DNA of 64,000 bases, from the NCBI GenBank assembly GCA_017460625.1, contig JAFUAT010000004.1, positions 1 through 64,000 on the forward strand, in the 5' to 3' direction. Below the pieces are notes generated by a model. It had not been told where the DNA came from, made no database searches, and saw nothing but the letters and a program-made list of their open reading frames with translations. The translations under genes were made by a program, and so were the position numbers. This document shows positions 12,018-20,430 of the stretch, piece after piece; position 1 is the stretch's first letter; every line of letters begins with the position of its first letter. Source of the DNA: Candidatus Saccharimonadota bacterium. Lineage in GTDB: Bacteria; Patescibacteriota; Saccharimonadia; Saccharimonadales; Saccharimonadaceae.

Positions 12018-12665
12018 ATGGATGATTCTTGGAAAGCGTTTCTAAATGCGGAATTTAATAAACCGTATTTTAAGGAACTTGCGAAATTCTTGCACGATGA
12101 GTATGAGAAAAAGGTGATTTTTCCGCCAAAGAAATTGGTGTTTTCGGCTTTTACGACGGAGCTTGATAAGGTAAGGGTAGTGATTTTGGGGCAAGACCCA
12201 TATCACACGCCAGGGGCGGCGGAGGGGTTGGCATTTTCGGTGCCGGCGAGTCAGCCCGTGCCACCATCGCTCGTTAATATATATAAGGAGATTGATGCGG
12301 ATATCGGACGGCATAATAATACCACTGGCAGTTTGCGGTCGTGGCAGAAGCAGGGCGTGCTGCTTCTTAACGCCGTACTTACGGTCGAGGCGCATAGGGC
12401 TGGCTCACATCGGGGGAAAGGTTGGGAGACTTTTACTACGGCGGTAATTTCCTATCTAAATACTAATTGTAGTGGGCTGGTTTTTATGTTGTGGGGCAGA
12501 GACGCCAAAAATAAAAAATCTTTAATTGACGGGTCGAAACATTTAATTCTTGAAGCGGCGCATCCTTCGCCTTTGTCTGCCTATAATGGATTTTTTGGGT
12601 GCAAACATTTTTCAAAATGCAACGAATATTTGACTCGGCAAGGAAAAGAGCCGATTAATTGGTAG
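12018..12665 (+). CDS. ung: Uracil-DNA glycosylase, family 1
   Basis: Removes uracil from DNA as the first step of base excision repair. The water-activating motif GQDPYH with its catalytic Asp and the leucine-intercalation loop HPSPLSAY are intact, and FVLWG-like LMLWG appears as FMLWGRDAK. Length 215 is normal. It stands alone behind its own leaderless promoter, between the nucleotide salvage genes and an unknown membrane protein. Confidence 0.96.
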   Translation: MDDSWKAFLNAEFNKPYFKELAKFLHDEYEKKVIFPPKKLVFSAFTTELDKVRVVILGQDPYHTPGAAEGLAFSVPASQPVPPSLVNIYKEIDADIGRHNNTTGSLRSWQKQGVLLLNAVLTVEAHRAGSHRGKGWETFTTAVISYLNTNCSGLVFMLWGRDAKNKKSLIDGSKHLILEAAHPSPLSAYNGFFGCKHFSKCNEYLTRQGKEPINW

Positions 12666-12756
12666 TTTTTAATATGATTTTGGGACTAAAATTGGTTTTT
12701 GTTTGTTTTAGGTTGTTTTAAGGTTTATGATTTATAATTTAATTAGAAAGGAAAAT

Positions 12757-13275
12757 ATGGACGAGAACGAAATTATTTCTAAAAACGACAAACGCGAAAG
12801 GATGCCGGTAGCGCAAAATGGGGAAGGTAGCAGCGGCGAAAGTAGCGAGAGCGGTGGAACCCCGCCGGAAATGCCTTCGGATATGTGTGATATTAGTAGC
12901 GGTGATTGCGAAACGCCGGTGATGTGCGAGATTGATGATGAAAACTGCGAAATGCAGGAACCACCAGAAGGTTTTAATGGGGAAAGACCGGAAATGCAGG
13001 GCGGAATGGGACCTGGGGGAAGGGGCGAGTTCTTAGGACAAGTTACTGCTTCTTCTGACAGCGTGCTACATCCTGTGGCGTATCTTGCGATTGGCGGGGG
13101 GAGCGTGATACTTGGTGCGCTGATTTCTTATGCGTGCTTTTCTAAGTTTTTTCATTTGAAACCAGGAAAGACCTTCGACACTATGCCAAAGATAATTTGG
13201 TGCACGGTAGTGGCAGTCTTGATAGCTGTGGGACTAATCACGCTTGGGTACTTCGTGCCGGTGTGGTGCAGATAG
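12757..13275 (+). CDS. Unknown membrane protein with acidic, Cys/Gly/Met-rich N-terminus
   Basis: I do not recognise a family. From the ATG at 12757 (ribosome-binding site agaaagg; -10 TATAAT just upstream) the product has 172 residues. The first 95 are low-complexity and acidic, with four cysteines in about 30 residues (MCDISSGDC, VMCEIDDENC), then a Met/Gly-rich stretch. Two TM segments follow at about 105-127 and 145-167, with a short basic loop between. An upstream ATG at 12727 is excluded because it lies within the promoter. The paired cysteines suggest metal binding or disulfides, but this is speculation. Confidence 0.6.
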   Translation: MDENEIISKNDKRERMPVAQNGEGSSGESSESGGTPPEMPSDMCDISSGDCETPVMCEIDDENCEMQEPPEGFNGERPEMQGGMGPGGRGEFLGQVTASSDSVLHPVAYLAIGGGSVILGALISYACFSKFFHLKPGKTFDTMPKIIWCTVVAVLIAVGLITLGYFVPVWCR

Positions 13276-13279
13276 GTGC

Positions 13280-13828
13280 CTAGACCCATTTTTTAAGACG
13301 TTTATATTCATCGGAATTTTTGTCGTAGGAATCTAGGATGTCCTGAGTGTAGGTTTTGCCGTTTGAAATGTTTAGAGTTTCTACTTCTGGCATGGATGCG
13401 AGCAAGCGCACGATGGCCTCGTCTGTTTCTATGTTGGTCATAGACTTCTTTGGGTCGGTGGAATGAGAATGGACGCGAAGCTCTTTATAAACAAAGCGTT
13501 TGATGCCGGCCTGGAGACAGTATTTCAGACAATTCTCACATGTGGCAACGCGGTTATAAACTGTGCAACCGGTTAAATCGCGACGGGCAAAAATCACAGC
13601 GTTCATTTCGGAATGGATGGCGAAATAATATTTCATTGGACGCTCGCTCAAGGTCATTTTGGACTCGTCGGCGCCTTGAACCATGCCGTTATAACCGAGT
13701 GAGACGACGCGCTTGTTTTCGTCTACGATAACACAGCCCATTTTGGACGATGGGTCTTTACTTTTTAGCGCAACCGTTTCGGCGATTTTCATGAAATATT
13801 CGTCCCACGCTTGTGTCTTTTTATCCAT
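13280..13828 (-). CDS. dCMP/cytidine deaminase family protein (ComEB-like)
   Basis: Zinc-dependent deaminase, most likely converting dCMP to dUMP for thymidylate supply. The zinc motif is HSEMNAV (Hx[A/S]E) with the downstream ATCENCLKYC (the usual PCxxC has Ala-Thr in place of Pro). Length 182 fits deoxycytidylate deaminases. A ggaggaatt ribosome-binding site and a TATAAT box precede the start on the minus strand. It fits the tmk/tdk salvage theme of the nearby genes. Confidence 0.88.
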   Translation of the reverse strand: MDKKTQAWDEYFMKIAETVALKSKDPSSKMGCVIVDENKRVVSLGYNGMVQGADESKMTLSERPMKYYFAIHSEMNAVIFARRDLTGCTVYNRVATCENCLKYCLQAGIKRFVYKELRVHSHSTDPKKSMTNIETDEAIVRLLASMPEVETLNISNGKTYTQDILDSYDKNSDEYKRLKKWV

Positions 13829-13935
13829 AATTCCTCCAATTTACCCCTATTATAGCACGAATTTAAAGGTGGGGGGTTGATTTTTCAAAAGATTTGTGAC
13901 TATAATTTTGAAACTAAAAAGAAAGGAGTGTTTTA

Positions 13936-15747
13936 TTGAAGAAAAAGCTAATGTTTGTGGTGGGAATAGTAGCATTTTTTGGAGCTATTTTTGGCATGCC
14001 GGCAACGAAAAATGCGTCTGCTCTGAGTTGCCCGGAGCTCAAAATCGTATTTGCGCGGGGGTCGGGAGCCGAGAAAGATACAAATGACAATTTTCTCGAA
14101 TTTAAAAAGACGATTGAAGAAAAGATTGGCGGGTGGGGAATTCCGCATGACTACACGGATTTGGACTACACGGCAATTGGTGTGGGAGCGGATAACCTTG
14201 ATACGCTGATTGGTGCGTTCTTTGGGGCGGGGGAAGCGTATGATTTTGGTGCGAGTGTGGATGACGGAGTGGAGAAATTGTCAAAACTGGTCAGTGCTTG
14301 TCCGAATAGTAAATTCGTGCTAGGCGGATATTCGCAAGGAGCGATGGTAGTGTCGCGCGCAATTCATAGTTTGCCTGCCGAAAAAATTATATATGCGGCG
14401 ACGTTTGGTGACCCAAAAATTTACTTGCCGGAAGGTCGGGCGTGGGGAGCTTTAACGCCGTTTGAGGCTTTTACGGAGTCAAGTAAAAATGTGTTTCGGA
14501 CGGGGATAATTCCGGCGGCCTGTAAGAATAAAAATTTGTCAGATTATAGAATGTACGTGCCAGATTGCTATACGTACGAAGGCTTGCTTGGTTCGTATCA
14601 GCCATATGAGCCTGCGGGATATAGCGGGAAACTAGGAACTTGGTGTAATAAAACTGATATTTTTTGTTCGTCGTATCTTAGTGTTTCTAGTCATGTAGCT
14701 TATATTTCTGATAAATTGTACGAAGATGCATCGCGGGTGATTGCGAAAAAAGTTGGCGCTGAATTTGGCGTGAAAGACGAATACGTTTCTGCGCACGATA
14801 CTGTGTTTATGATTGATTCTACGAATTCTATGACCGAGCTAATCGAACAATATAAAAAAGAGGCCCTGAACCTTGCAAGAAAAACACTTGATAGCGGTGG
14901 CAGGGTAGCGCTTTTTGATTACAAAGATAAATTCTTTGATAACGTAAACCCGTACGAGTATTGCAACTTTGACACTTGTACACTTGAAACGTTTGAGCGA
15001 GGACTTAATGCGATAACTCTAAGCGGTGGGGCGGACGACCCTGAGTCTTTACTTCATGGGAGTATGTATGTAATGCGGAAGCTGAATTGGAGTCTTGGAG
15101 CGACAAAATCGATGATTGTTCTAACTGATGCGACATATCATACTATGGACGCAGATGGAACAACTCTTAGAGACGTGGTGAAATTAAGCAAACAAATCGA
15201 CCCGGTGAATTTTTATATTATCACGCCGGAGAAAAATATACCATTTTACCAGGATTTGGCAAGTCAGACAGACGGAGCGGCGGTTTCATCTGCAAGCGAT
15301 TTATCACTTTTGACCGAGATGGTGGTGAATCGGTATGATAGCTTGCCAAGAGTAGAAGAAGATGAAGAATTCGACGGGGAACTGCCAGTCGTGGCGATAC
15401 GCGAAGTGGTAGATAATAACGATTCGGTGATGGTGCGGTTTCTAAATAGTGGTACCAAAGTGATGGTGTTTTTAAACGATGCGTTTCTGGGTGTGACACA
15501 AGACGATTCCGTGGTGATTGACGGTCTAAATCGTAAAATTCCAAACACGGTACGGCTGGTGCCTATTAATGAGACACGGAGAGGAAATGGAGTAAATGTG
15601 GAGATTCGGACAAAGGATGATGGCGACGGCAATAGTGGTGTGAGTGGTGTTGGCGCTACAGGAAATATTGATAATATAAATAGTGACGATGGTGCGCGTG
15701 AAATAAAAATTCTGGTGCCGAAGGCGCCAAATACAGGGAGACGCTAG
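13936..15747 (+). CDS. Secreted cutinase-like hydrolase fused to a von Willebrand A domain
   Basis: The TTG start at 13936 is supported by gaaaggag 8-14 nt upstream and an extended -10 TGactATAAT farther up. A signal peptide (basic start, hydrophobic core, Ala-rich end at about 35) precedes a cutinase domain of roughly residues 35-265: SCPELKIVFARGSGAEK with the oxyanion region, nucleophile elbow GGYSQGA, and a DCYTYEG/SSHVAY region that should hold Asp and His. From about 290 a VWA domain starts with VFMIDSTNSM, a MIDAS-like DxTxS variant. A linker leads to a C-terminus ending APNTGRR, which looks like a sorting motif cut off before its TM helix. Cutinases are typical of Actinobacteria, so transfer from a host lineage is plausible. 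Confidence 0.85.
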   Translation: MKKKLMFVVGIVAFFGAIFGMPATKNASALSCPELKIVFARGSGAEKDTNDNFLEFKKTIEEKIGGWGIPHDYTDLDYTAIGVGADNLDTLIGAFFGAGEAYDFGASVDDGVEKLSKLVSACPNSKFVLGGYSQGAMVVSRAIHSLPAEKIIYAATFGDPKIYLPEGRAWGALTPFEAFTESSKNVFRTGIIPAACKNKNLSDYRMYVPDCYTYEGLLGSYQPYEPAGYSGKLGTWCNKTDIFCSSYLSVSSHVAYISDKLYEDASRVIAKKVGAEFGVKDEYVSAHDTVFMIDSTNSMTELIEQYKKEALNLARKTLDSGGRVALFDYKDKFFDNVNPYEYCNFDTCTLETFERGLNAITLSGGADDPESLLHGSMYVMRKLNWSLGATKSMIVLTDATYHTMDADGTTLRDVVKLSKQIDPVNFYIITPEKNIPFYQDLASQTDGAAVSSASDLSLLTEMVVNRYDSLPRVEEDEEFDGELPVVAIREVVDNNDSVMVRFLNSGTKVMVFLNDAFLGVTQDDSVVIDGLNRKIPNTVRLVPINETRRGNGVNVEIRTKDDGDGNSGVSGVGATGNIDNINSDDGAREIKILVPKAPNTGRR

Positions 15748-15951
15748 CTACTTAGTGCTACCAGTTAGATGCCAGTGGTCGCCGTATTCGCATTTGTACA
15801 CACCGAGTTTGAAGTTTAGATGATGGTCGTATTCGGCCACGCGAGCGGCGGCTTCGGCTTCTTCCTTTGAATCAAAGCAAATCTTGTGTTGGTCGCCAAC
15901 CCAGCAACGTTTTGGCTCGTAAATTTGGTTTAGATTTGTGTTTTTTGCCAT
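15748..15951 (-). CDS. Small conserved-looking protein, unknown function
   Basis: 67 residues with one Cys and an HH pair, then CEYGDHWHL near the end, a possible Cys/His metal site. I recognise no family. It is supported as a gene by an extended -10 (TGaTATAAT on the minus strand, box at plus 15960-15965) 8 nt before its ATG, the same architecture as many genes here. It converges on the cutinase gene with abutting stops. Confidence 0.6.
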   Translation of the reverse strand: MAKNTNLNQIYEPKRCWVGDQHKICFDSKEEAEAAARVAEYDHHLNFKLGVYKCEYGDHWHLTGSTK

Positions 15952-16020
15952 ATATTTTTATTATATCACATGTTAGAAAATATGTCAAGTTTATATCTTG
16001 AATATCTATTCGTCTTGTGA

Positions 16021-16033
16021 TATAATTAACGTT
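16021..16033 (+). promoter_or_regulatory. Extended -10 promoter of typA (leaderless)
   Basis: TGaTATAAT with hexamer 16021-16026 and 7 nt to the ATG at 16034; no ribosome-binding site. Confidence 0.65.
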
Positions 16034-17908
16034 ATGGTTTCGAATAAAGAGATGATTAGAAATGTGGCAATCATTGCCCACGTTGACCACGGCAAAACTA
16101 CACTTGTCGATGGGCTTTTGAAGCAGTCACATACTTTTCGTGATAATCAAGCCGAAATGAGTCAAACGCTAATCATGGATTCGATGGATCAAGAACATGA
16201 ACGCGGTATTACGATTACGGCTAAACAGACTTGCGTATATTATAATGGTTATAAAATCAACATTATTGATACTCCGGGACACGCAGATTTTTCTGGTGAA
16301 GTCGAGCGGACATTGAACATGGCAGACGGCGTGATTCTAATCGTAGATGCGCAAGAAGGTCCGATGCCACAAACTAAATTTGTTTTGTCGAAAGCTCTTG
16401 ATTTGAAATTAAAGCCGGTAGTGGTGATTAATAAGATCGATAAGCCGGCGGCGAGAATTGACGAAGTTTTGTCGGAAATCGAAAGTTTGTTTTTGGAGCT
16501 GGCGACTGATGAATCTCAATTAAATTATCCTGTTTACTATGCAATTGCTAGGGAAGGAAAAGCCGGGAAGACCACCGAGCTTGATGATGATTTGCATGTA
16601 ATCTTTGATTCGATTATTAATGATATTCCGGCGCCATCGGTAGACTCGGATGCCTCTTCGGCAAGACTTTTGGTGGCAGCACTAGCATCTGACAATTATC
16701 TAGGGAAATATTGTATTGGTAAAATCTTTGATGGTAAATTAAAGAAAGGACAGAGCGTTAAGGTGCTTCAAAAGGTGGCTAATGGGCCGTCAGAATTAGC
16801 GCTCCGGGCCGCTGACTCATCCGCCGCATTTACTATTAAGCCTGGGAAAATTGAGAATTTGTTTATTTACAAAGGACTTGGAAAAGAGGAAGTGTCGGAG
16901 GCGATTGCTGGGGATATTGTGGCGATTACTGGAGTTAGTGATGCGAGTATTGGCGATACGATTGCGACTGGTGAAAAACCAGAGGCTTTGCCGACAATTG
17001 AGCTAGAAGCGCCAACTCTTTCTATTTATATTGGGCCAAATACTTCACCGCTTAAGGGGCGTGAAGGTGAATTTACGACTTCACGGCAAATTGCTGAAAG
17101 ACTTGAAAGAGAGCTTGAAACGAATATTGCTCTTAAGATTAAGCCTGATGGACTAGGCTATAAAGTGTCTGGACGTGGTGAGTTACATTTGTCGGTTTTA
17201 ATTGAAACGATGCGCCGAGAGAGTTATGAGCTCGAAGCGGGTCGGCCGGAAGTAGTTTATCGCGAGATTGATGGTGTAAAACAAGAGCCGATTGAATCTT
17301 TGACTGTGGAGGTGGCGCCAGAATTCGTGGGTGCTGTTTCGCAGGAGCTTGGGATACGTAAAGCGGAGCTTAAATCTCAGGAACTAACTTCTACGGGTGA
17401 CACGAGATTTGTTTATGAAATATCTACAGCGGCTTTGATTGGGCTTCGAAATAATTTACTGACAGCAACTAAAGGTACCGTAATTATGTCTTCGATTCCG
17501 TCTGGGTATCGTCCGGTAGATTCAAAATATCGACCAGAAAGAAATGGGGCTTTGATCGCATCGGAAGATGGGGTATCTACCGCTTATGCTCTTGATGCGG
17601 CGCAAGCGCGTGGTATATTATATATACCGCCACAGGTTCCAGTGTATCAAGGTATGATTGTGGGGCTTTCCAATAAGAAGGACGATCTCGACTTTAATGT
17701 ATGTCGTGAAAAACAATTAACCAATATGAGGACGCACGCTTCGGATGGGGCAATTCAACTTACGCCTTATACGCAACTATCACTAGAGCAGTGTCTTGAC
17801 TTTCTTTTGGATGATGAGCTTCTAGAAGTGACGCCTAAATCACTTCGGCTAAGGAAACGCCAGTTAGACCCGATTAAAAGGAAACGGGAAAATCGTGCTG
17901 ATAGATAG
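16034..17908 (+). CDS. typA: Ribosome-associated GTPase TypA/BipA
   Basis: Translational GTPase that assists ribosome assembly and stress responses. G1 [10 protein letters not shown]3 DTPGHADF and G4 NKIDKP are clear, followed by domain II, EF-G-like domains and the C-terminal BipA region with the [10 protein letters not shown] segment. I chose the ATG at 16034 rather than upstream in-frame starts because a TATAAT box ends 7 nt before it. Length about 624 is slightly longer than usual because of an extended domain II (residues around 215-330). It overlaps tatD by 14 bp. Confidence 0.95.
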   Translation: MVSNKEMIRNVAIIAHVDHGKTTLVDGLLKQSHTFRDNQAEMSQTLIMDSMDQEHERGITITAKQTCVYYNGYKINIIDTPGHADFSGEVERTLNMADGVILIVDAQEGPMPQTKFVLSKALDLKLKPVVVINKIDKPAARIDEVLSEIESLFLELATDESQLNYPVYYAIAREGKAGKTTELDDDLHVIFDSIINDIPAPSVDSDASSARLLVAALASDNYLGKYCIGKIFDGKLKKGQSVKVLQKVANGPSELALRAADSSAAFTIKPGKIENLFIYKGLGKEEVSEAIAGDIVAITGVSDASIGDTIATGEKPEALPTIELEAPTLSIYIGPNTSPLKGREGEFTTSRQIAERLERELETNIALKIKPDGLGYKVSGRGELHLSVLIETMRRESYELEAGRPEVVYREIDGVKQEPIESLTVEVAPEFVGAVSQELGIRKAELKSQELTSTGDTRFVYEISTAALIGLRNNLLTATKGTVIMSSIPSGYRPVDSKYRPERNGALIASEDGVSTAYALDAAQARGILYIPPQVPVYQGMIVGLSNKKDDLDFNVCREKQLTNMRTHASDGAIQLTPYTQLSLEQCLDFLLDDELLEVTPKSLRLRKRQLDPIKRKRENRADR

Positions 17909-18626
17909 TCACTCGCATCTACATGACAAAGAGTTTTTCTCGGCGAAGGAAGCTAAAGAAGCATTAATCCGGGCTCGCGAGAAAGGTGTTTTAAAAATTG
18001 TTTGCATTGGGACGTCGCATGCTGATTCGCTTGCGGCGCAAGAATTTGCAAAGTCTTATAATGATGTTTATTGGACTTATGGAATACACCCGGAAAACGC
18101 TGGATGCGTGGATGATTTAATGACTCTGGCTTCTGATGCTCGGCCGGTGGCGATTGGTGAAGTGGGGCTTGACTATCATTATGATGGATACGACCGCGGT
18201 GCGCAGATTCGGTTGTTTGAACAAATGTTACAACTGGCACGCGAGCGAGATTTACCACTTTCTTTCCATGTGAGAGAAGCGTTTGACGATTTCTTTCCAG
18301 TGATTCAAAATTTCCCTGGGGTTCGCGGAGTGGTGCATTCTTTTTCTGACAATAAGAAAAATTTGAAACGAATTTTAAACGAAACGAATTTTTATGTGGG
18401 GGTAAACGGAATGGCGACCTATTCGACTTTGCCTACGCCGCCGCTTGATAGAATTTTGCTTGAGACCGACGCGCCTTTTCTTACTCCGGCGCCATTTCGG
18501 GGAGAGAAAAATGAGAGTGGTTTTATTCGCGAAATTGCTCTGTGGCTTAGTGAAAAACTTGAGGTTGATTTTGGCTTGGTGGAAAAAGAGACAACCAAAA
18601 ACGCCTGCGAGCTGTTTAAATTTTAG
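17895..18626 (+). CDS. tatD: TatD family metal-dependent DNase
   Basis: Metal-dependent nuclease of the amidohydrolase fold, involved in DNA quality control. Metal ligands are visible as [16 protein letters not shown], the His of SFHVREA, VVHSF and the final ETDAPFLTP. It starts at GTG inside the end of typA, giving 243 residues, a little shorter than average. Coupled translation with typA is likely. Confidence 0.9.
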   Translation: MLIDSHSHLHDKEFFSAKEAKEALIRAREKGVLKIVCIGTSHADSLAAQEFAKSYNDVYWTYGIHPENAGCVDDLMTLASDARPVAIGEVGLDYHYDGYDRGAQIRLFEQMLQLARERDLPLSFHVREAFDDFFPVIQNFPGVRGVVHSFSDNKKNLKRILNETNFYVGVNGMATYSTLPTPPLDRILLETDAPFLTPAPFRGEKNESGFIREIALWLSEKLEVDFGLVEKETTKNACELFKF

Positions 18627-18674
18627 GTTTTGCGATTTTGGCGTTTTGTATACTAGAGCGGGGGTGGGTTTTTC

Positions 18675-18709
18675 TTGAATTTTATTCCAATTAGGGTTAA
18701 AATGGATTT
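18675..18709 (+). promoter_or_regulatory. Sigma70-type promoter, leaderless gene
   Basis: TTGAAT at 18675-18680, 17-nt spacer, TAAAAT at 18698-18703, then 6 nt to the ATG at 18710. Confidence 0.6.
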
Positions 18710-19153
18710 ATGGAAAATATGCGTATTAATAAAAGAAACAAATGGCCACTTGTAGCTTTCATTATCGGTCTTTTAGCGTTAGCTATTGGTGCGGTGGTAT
18801 TGATTATTCGTTTAAATTCAGGTCCAGATGTCTCTGATGGTGATTATCTGACTCAAGAAGGTGAATGGGTACGCGAGGACAACTCTACGGTTATTTGGGA
18901 CTTTACCGACATTGGAAATGGTAGACTCACTACTGATGGACACCTAAATAATTATGCTTTTTCTTGGTCAATCGAGAACGGAAAACTTACAATCGAAACT
19001 GATTGGTTGTATGATTTGAATGACGAATTCGACTACAAGATTGACCGAAACGCTGGGATTTTGACTATTACTAGAGCCGATAAAGGCGTAGAAGTAACTT
19101 TTAAAGCACGAGAAGACACTAGTGCGCCAGATGTTATAGAGATATCCGAGTAA
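18710..19153 (+). CDS. Unknown single-TM protein with a small extracytoplasmic beta domain
   Basis: 147 residues: basic start, one TM at about 11-33, then a domain of about 100 residues rich in aromatic and Asp/Thr residues (GEWVREDNSTVIWDF, LNNYAFSWSIENGKLTIET). The alternating pattern suggests a small lipocalin-like beta-barrel of the type seen in DUF5640-like proteins; I am not certain of the family. It stands alone between tatD and the cysteine desulfurase gene. Confidence 0.65.
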   Translation: MENMRINKRNKWPLVAFIIGLLALAIGAVVLIIRLNSGPDVSDGDYLTQEGEWVREDNSTVIWDFTDIGNGRLTTDGHLNNYAFSWSIENGKLTIETDWLYDLNDEFDYKIDRNAGILTITRADKGVEVTFKAREDTSAPDVIEISE

Positions 19154-19189
19154 TAGGCATAAGCGTTTTTATAATCTGCTATTTTATGT

Positions 19190-19201
19190 TATAATTTTGA
19201 T
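19190..19201 (+). promoter_or_regulatory. Extended -10 promoter of the desulfurase-mnmA pair (leaderless)
   Basis: TGtTATAAT with hexamer 19190-19195 and 6 nt to the ATG at 19202. Confidence 0.65.
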
Positions 19202-20329
19202 ATGATTTATTTGGACCATGCGGCGGCGACGCCGGTGTCAAAAAAAGCCTTAAAGGCGATGGAGCCTTATTTTTCTGATGATTTTTTTAACCCTTCAGCG
19301 GCATATTTGCCCGCTAAAAAGGTGGCGGCAGACTATGAAAACGCTAAAAACGTAATAGCGCATGCGATTGGAGCTAAGGGTACCGATATTGTGATTACAG
19401 CTGGAGCCACCGAAGCGAACAATTTGGCGTTTTCCTTCCTAGATAAAGGATCTGTGCTTTATCTAGAAACCGAGCATGATTCGGTGCGGAAGGTGGCGGA
19501 GTCGTATGGCGGACAACCGATAGGTGTGGATAAAAATGGGCGGATCTTAATTGATGATTTGAAGGCAAAAATGACCGACGATGTAATGCTTGTTTCGGTA
19601 GCGCTTTGTAATAATGAAATTGGTACGATACAGCCGCTTTCTGAAATCGCCGCGTATCTTCGAGAAGTAAAAATGGATAGACTGGCGCGCGGAGTCAAGC
19701 GGCCGGTTTATTTACATTCGGACGCTTCGCAAGCAATGAATCTTTTGAATGTAAATATCGCAAGACTCGGGGTGGATCTTTTGACAATTAATTCCGCAAA
19801 GGTCTATGGGCCTAAAGGCGTGGGGGCGCTTTATGTATCGAGAGACGTAAAGCTTAGCCCTGTTACTTTGGGTGGTGGACAAGAAAAAGGACTTCGTTCT
19901 GGGACAGAAAATGTGCCGGGCGTGATTGGATTCTCTGTGGCAGTGAATGAAGCGTATGAACACCTGAATGGGAATCGCAAAAAATATGCCGAGCTTAAAA
20001 GAATTTTGCTGTCGGAACTTGAAGGATATGAGCTAGTTAATAAAAAGCATACACTTGACAATTTCGTTGTTATATGCTACAATGGTATAGATGCAGAGAG
20101 ATTAATCTTTCTTCTTGAAGACAAGGGTGTATATGTGTCTACTGGGGCGGCTTGCGCTGCTTCAAAAGGGGTGAAATCGCATGTGCTTAAAGCGATTGGG
20201 CTGTCGGATTCGGAAATTGCTGGATCGCTTAGATTGACTCTTGGCGAGACTAATACCAAAGAGCAGATTCACGAGGCTGCAAGACTGATTAATGAAGCAG
20301 CTAATATCGAGAGGAGGCGAAATGGATAG
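19202..20329 (+). CDS. Cysteine desulfurase (NifS/IscS family)
   Basis: PLP enzyme that frees sulfur from cysteine, here probably for the adjacent MnmA. The PLP-binding Lys is in NSAKVYGPKG; the usual His just before this Lys (S-x-H-K) is Ala, an unusual change. The mobile active-site cysteine loop STGAACAASKGVKSHVL is present. N-terminal YLDHAAATPVS and the GATEANN motif are typical. The gene overlaps mnmA by 8 bp, consistent with a two-gene 2-thiouridine operon. No Fe-S scaffold gene follows. Confidence 0.93.
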   Translation: MIYLDHAAATPVSKKALKAMEPYFSDDFFNPSAAYLPAKKVAADYENAKNVIAHAIGAKGTDIVITAGATEANNLAFSFLDKGSVLYLETEHDSVRKVAESYGGQPIGVDKNGRILIDDLKAKMTDDVMLVSVALCNNEIGTIQPLSEIAAYLREVKMDRLARGVKRPVYLHSDASQAMNLLNVNIARLGVDLLTINSAKVYGPKGVGALYVSRDVKLSPVTLGGGQEKGLRSGTENVPGVIGFSVAVNEAYEHLNGNRKKYAELKRILLSELEGYELVNKKHTLDNFVVICYNGIDAERLIFLLEDKGVYVSTGAACAASKGVKSHVLKAIGLSDSEIAGSLRLTLGETNTKEQIHEAARLINEAANIERRRNG

Positions 20330-20430
20330 CTTTTTAGAGTTAGCGCTCCGGGGTAAAAGCCCAAGTCTTACTAACTCTAAAAAGCTATCCATTTCGCCCC
20401 ATAACCCTTCAGAGTTAGCGCTCCGGGGTA
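20316..20430. repeat. Palindromic insertion with flanking duplication at the mnmA start
   Basis: A perfect 28-bp inverted repeat spans 20316-20343 and 20371-20398 with a 27-nt loop; the left arm covers the mnmA ribosome-binding site and start codon. A perfect 20-bp direct repeat, 20336-20355 and 20411-20430, brackets the element. Removing one copy plus the element (75 bp, 25 codons) restores a normal mnmA 5' end in frame. The message can fold so that the start codon is fully paired. Confidence 0.85.
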
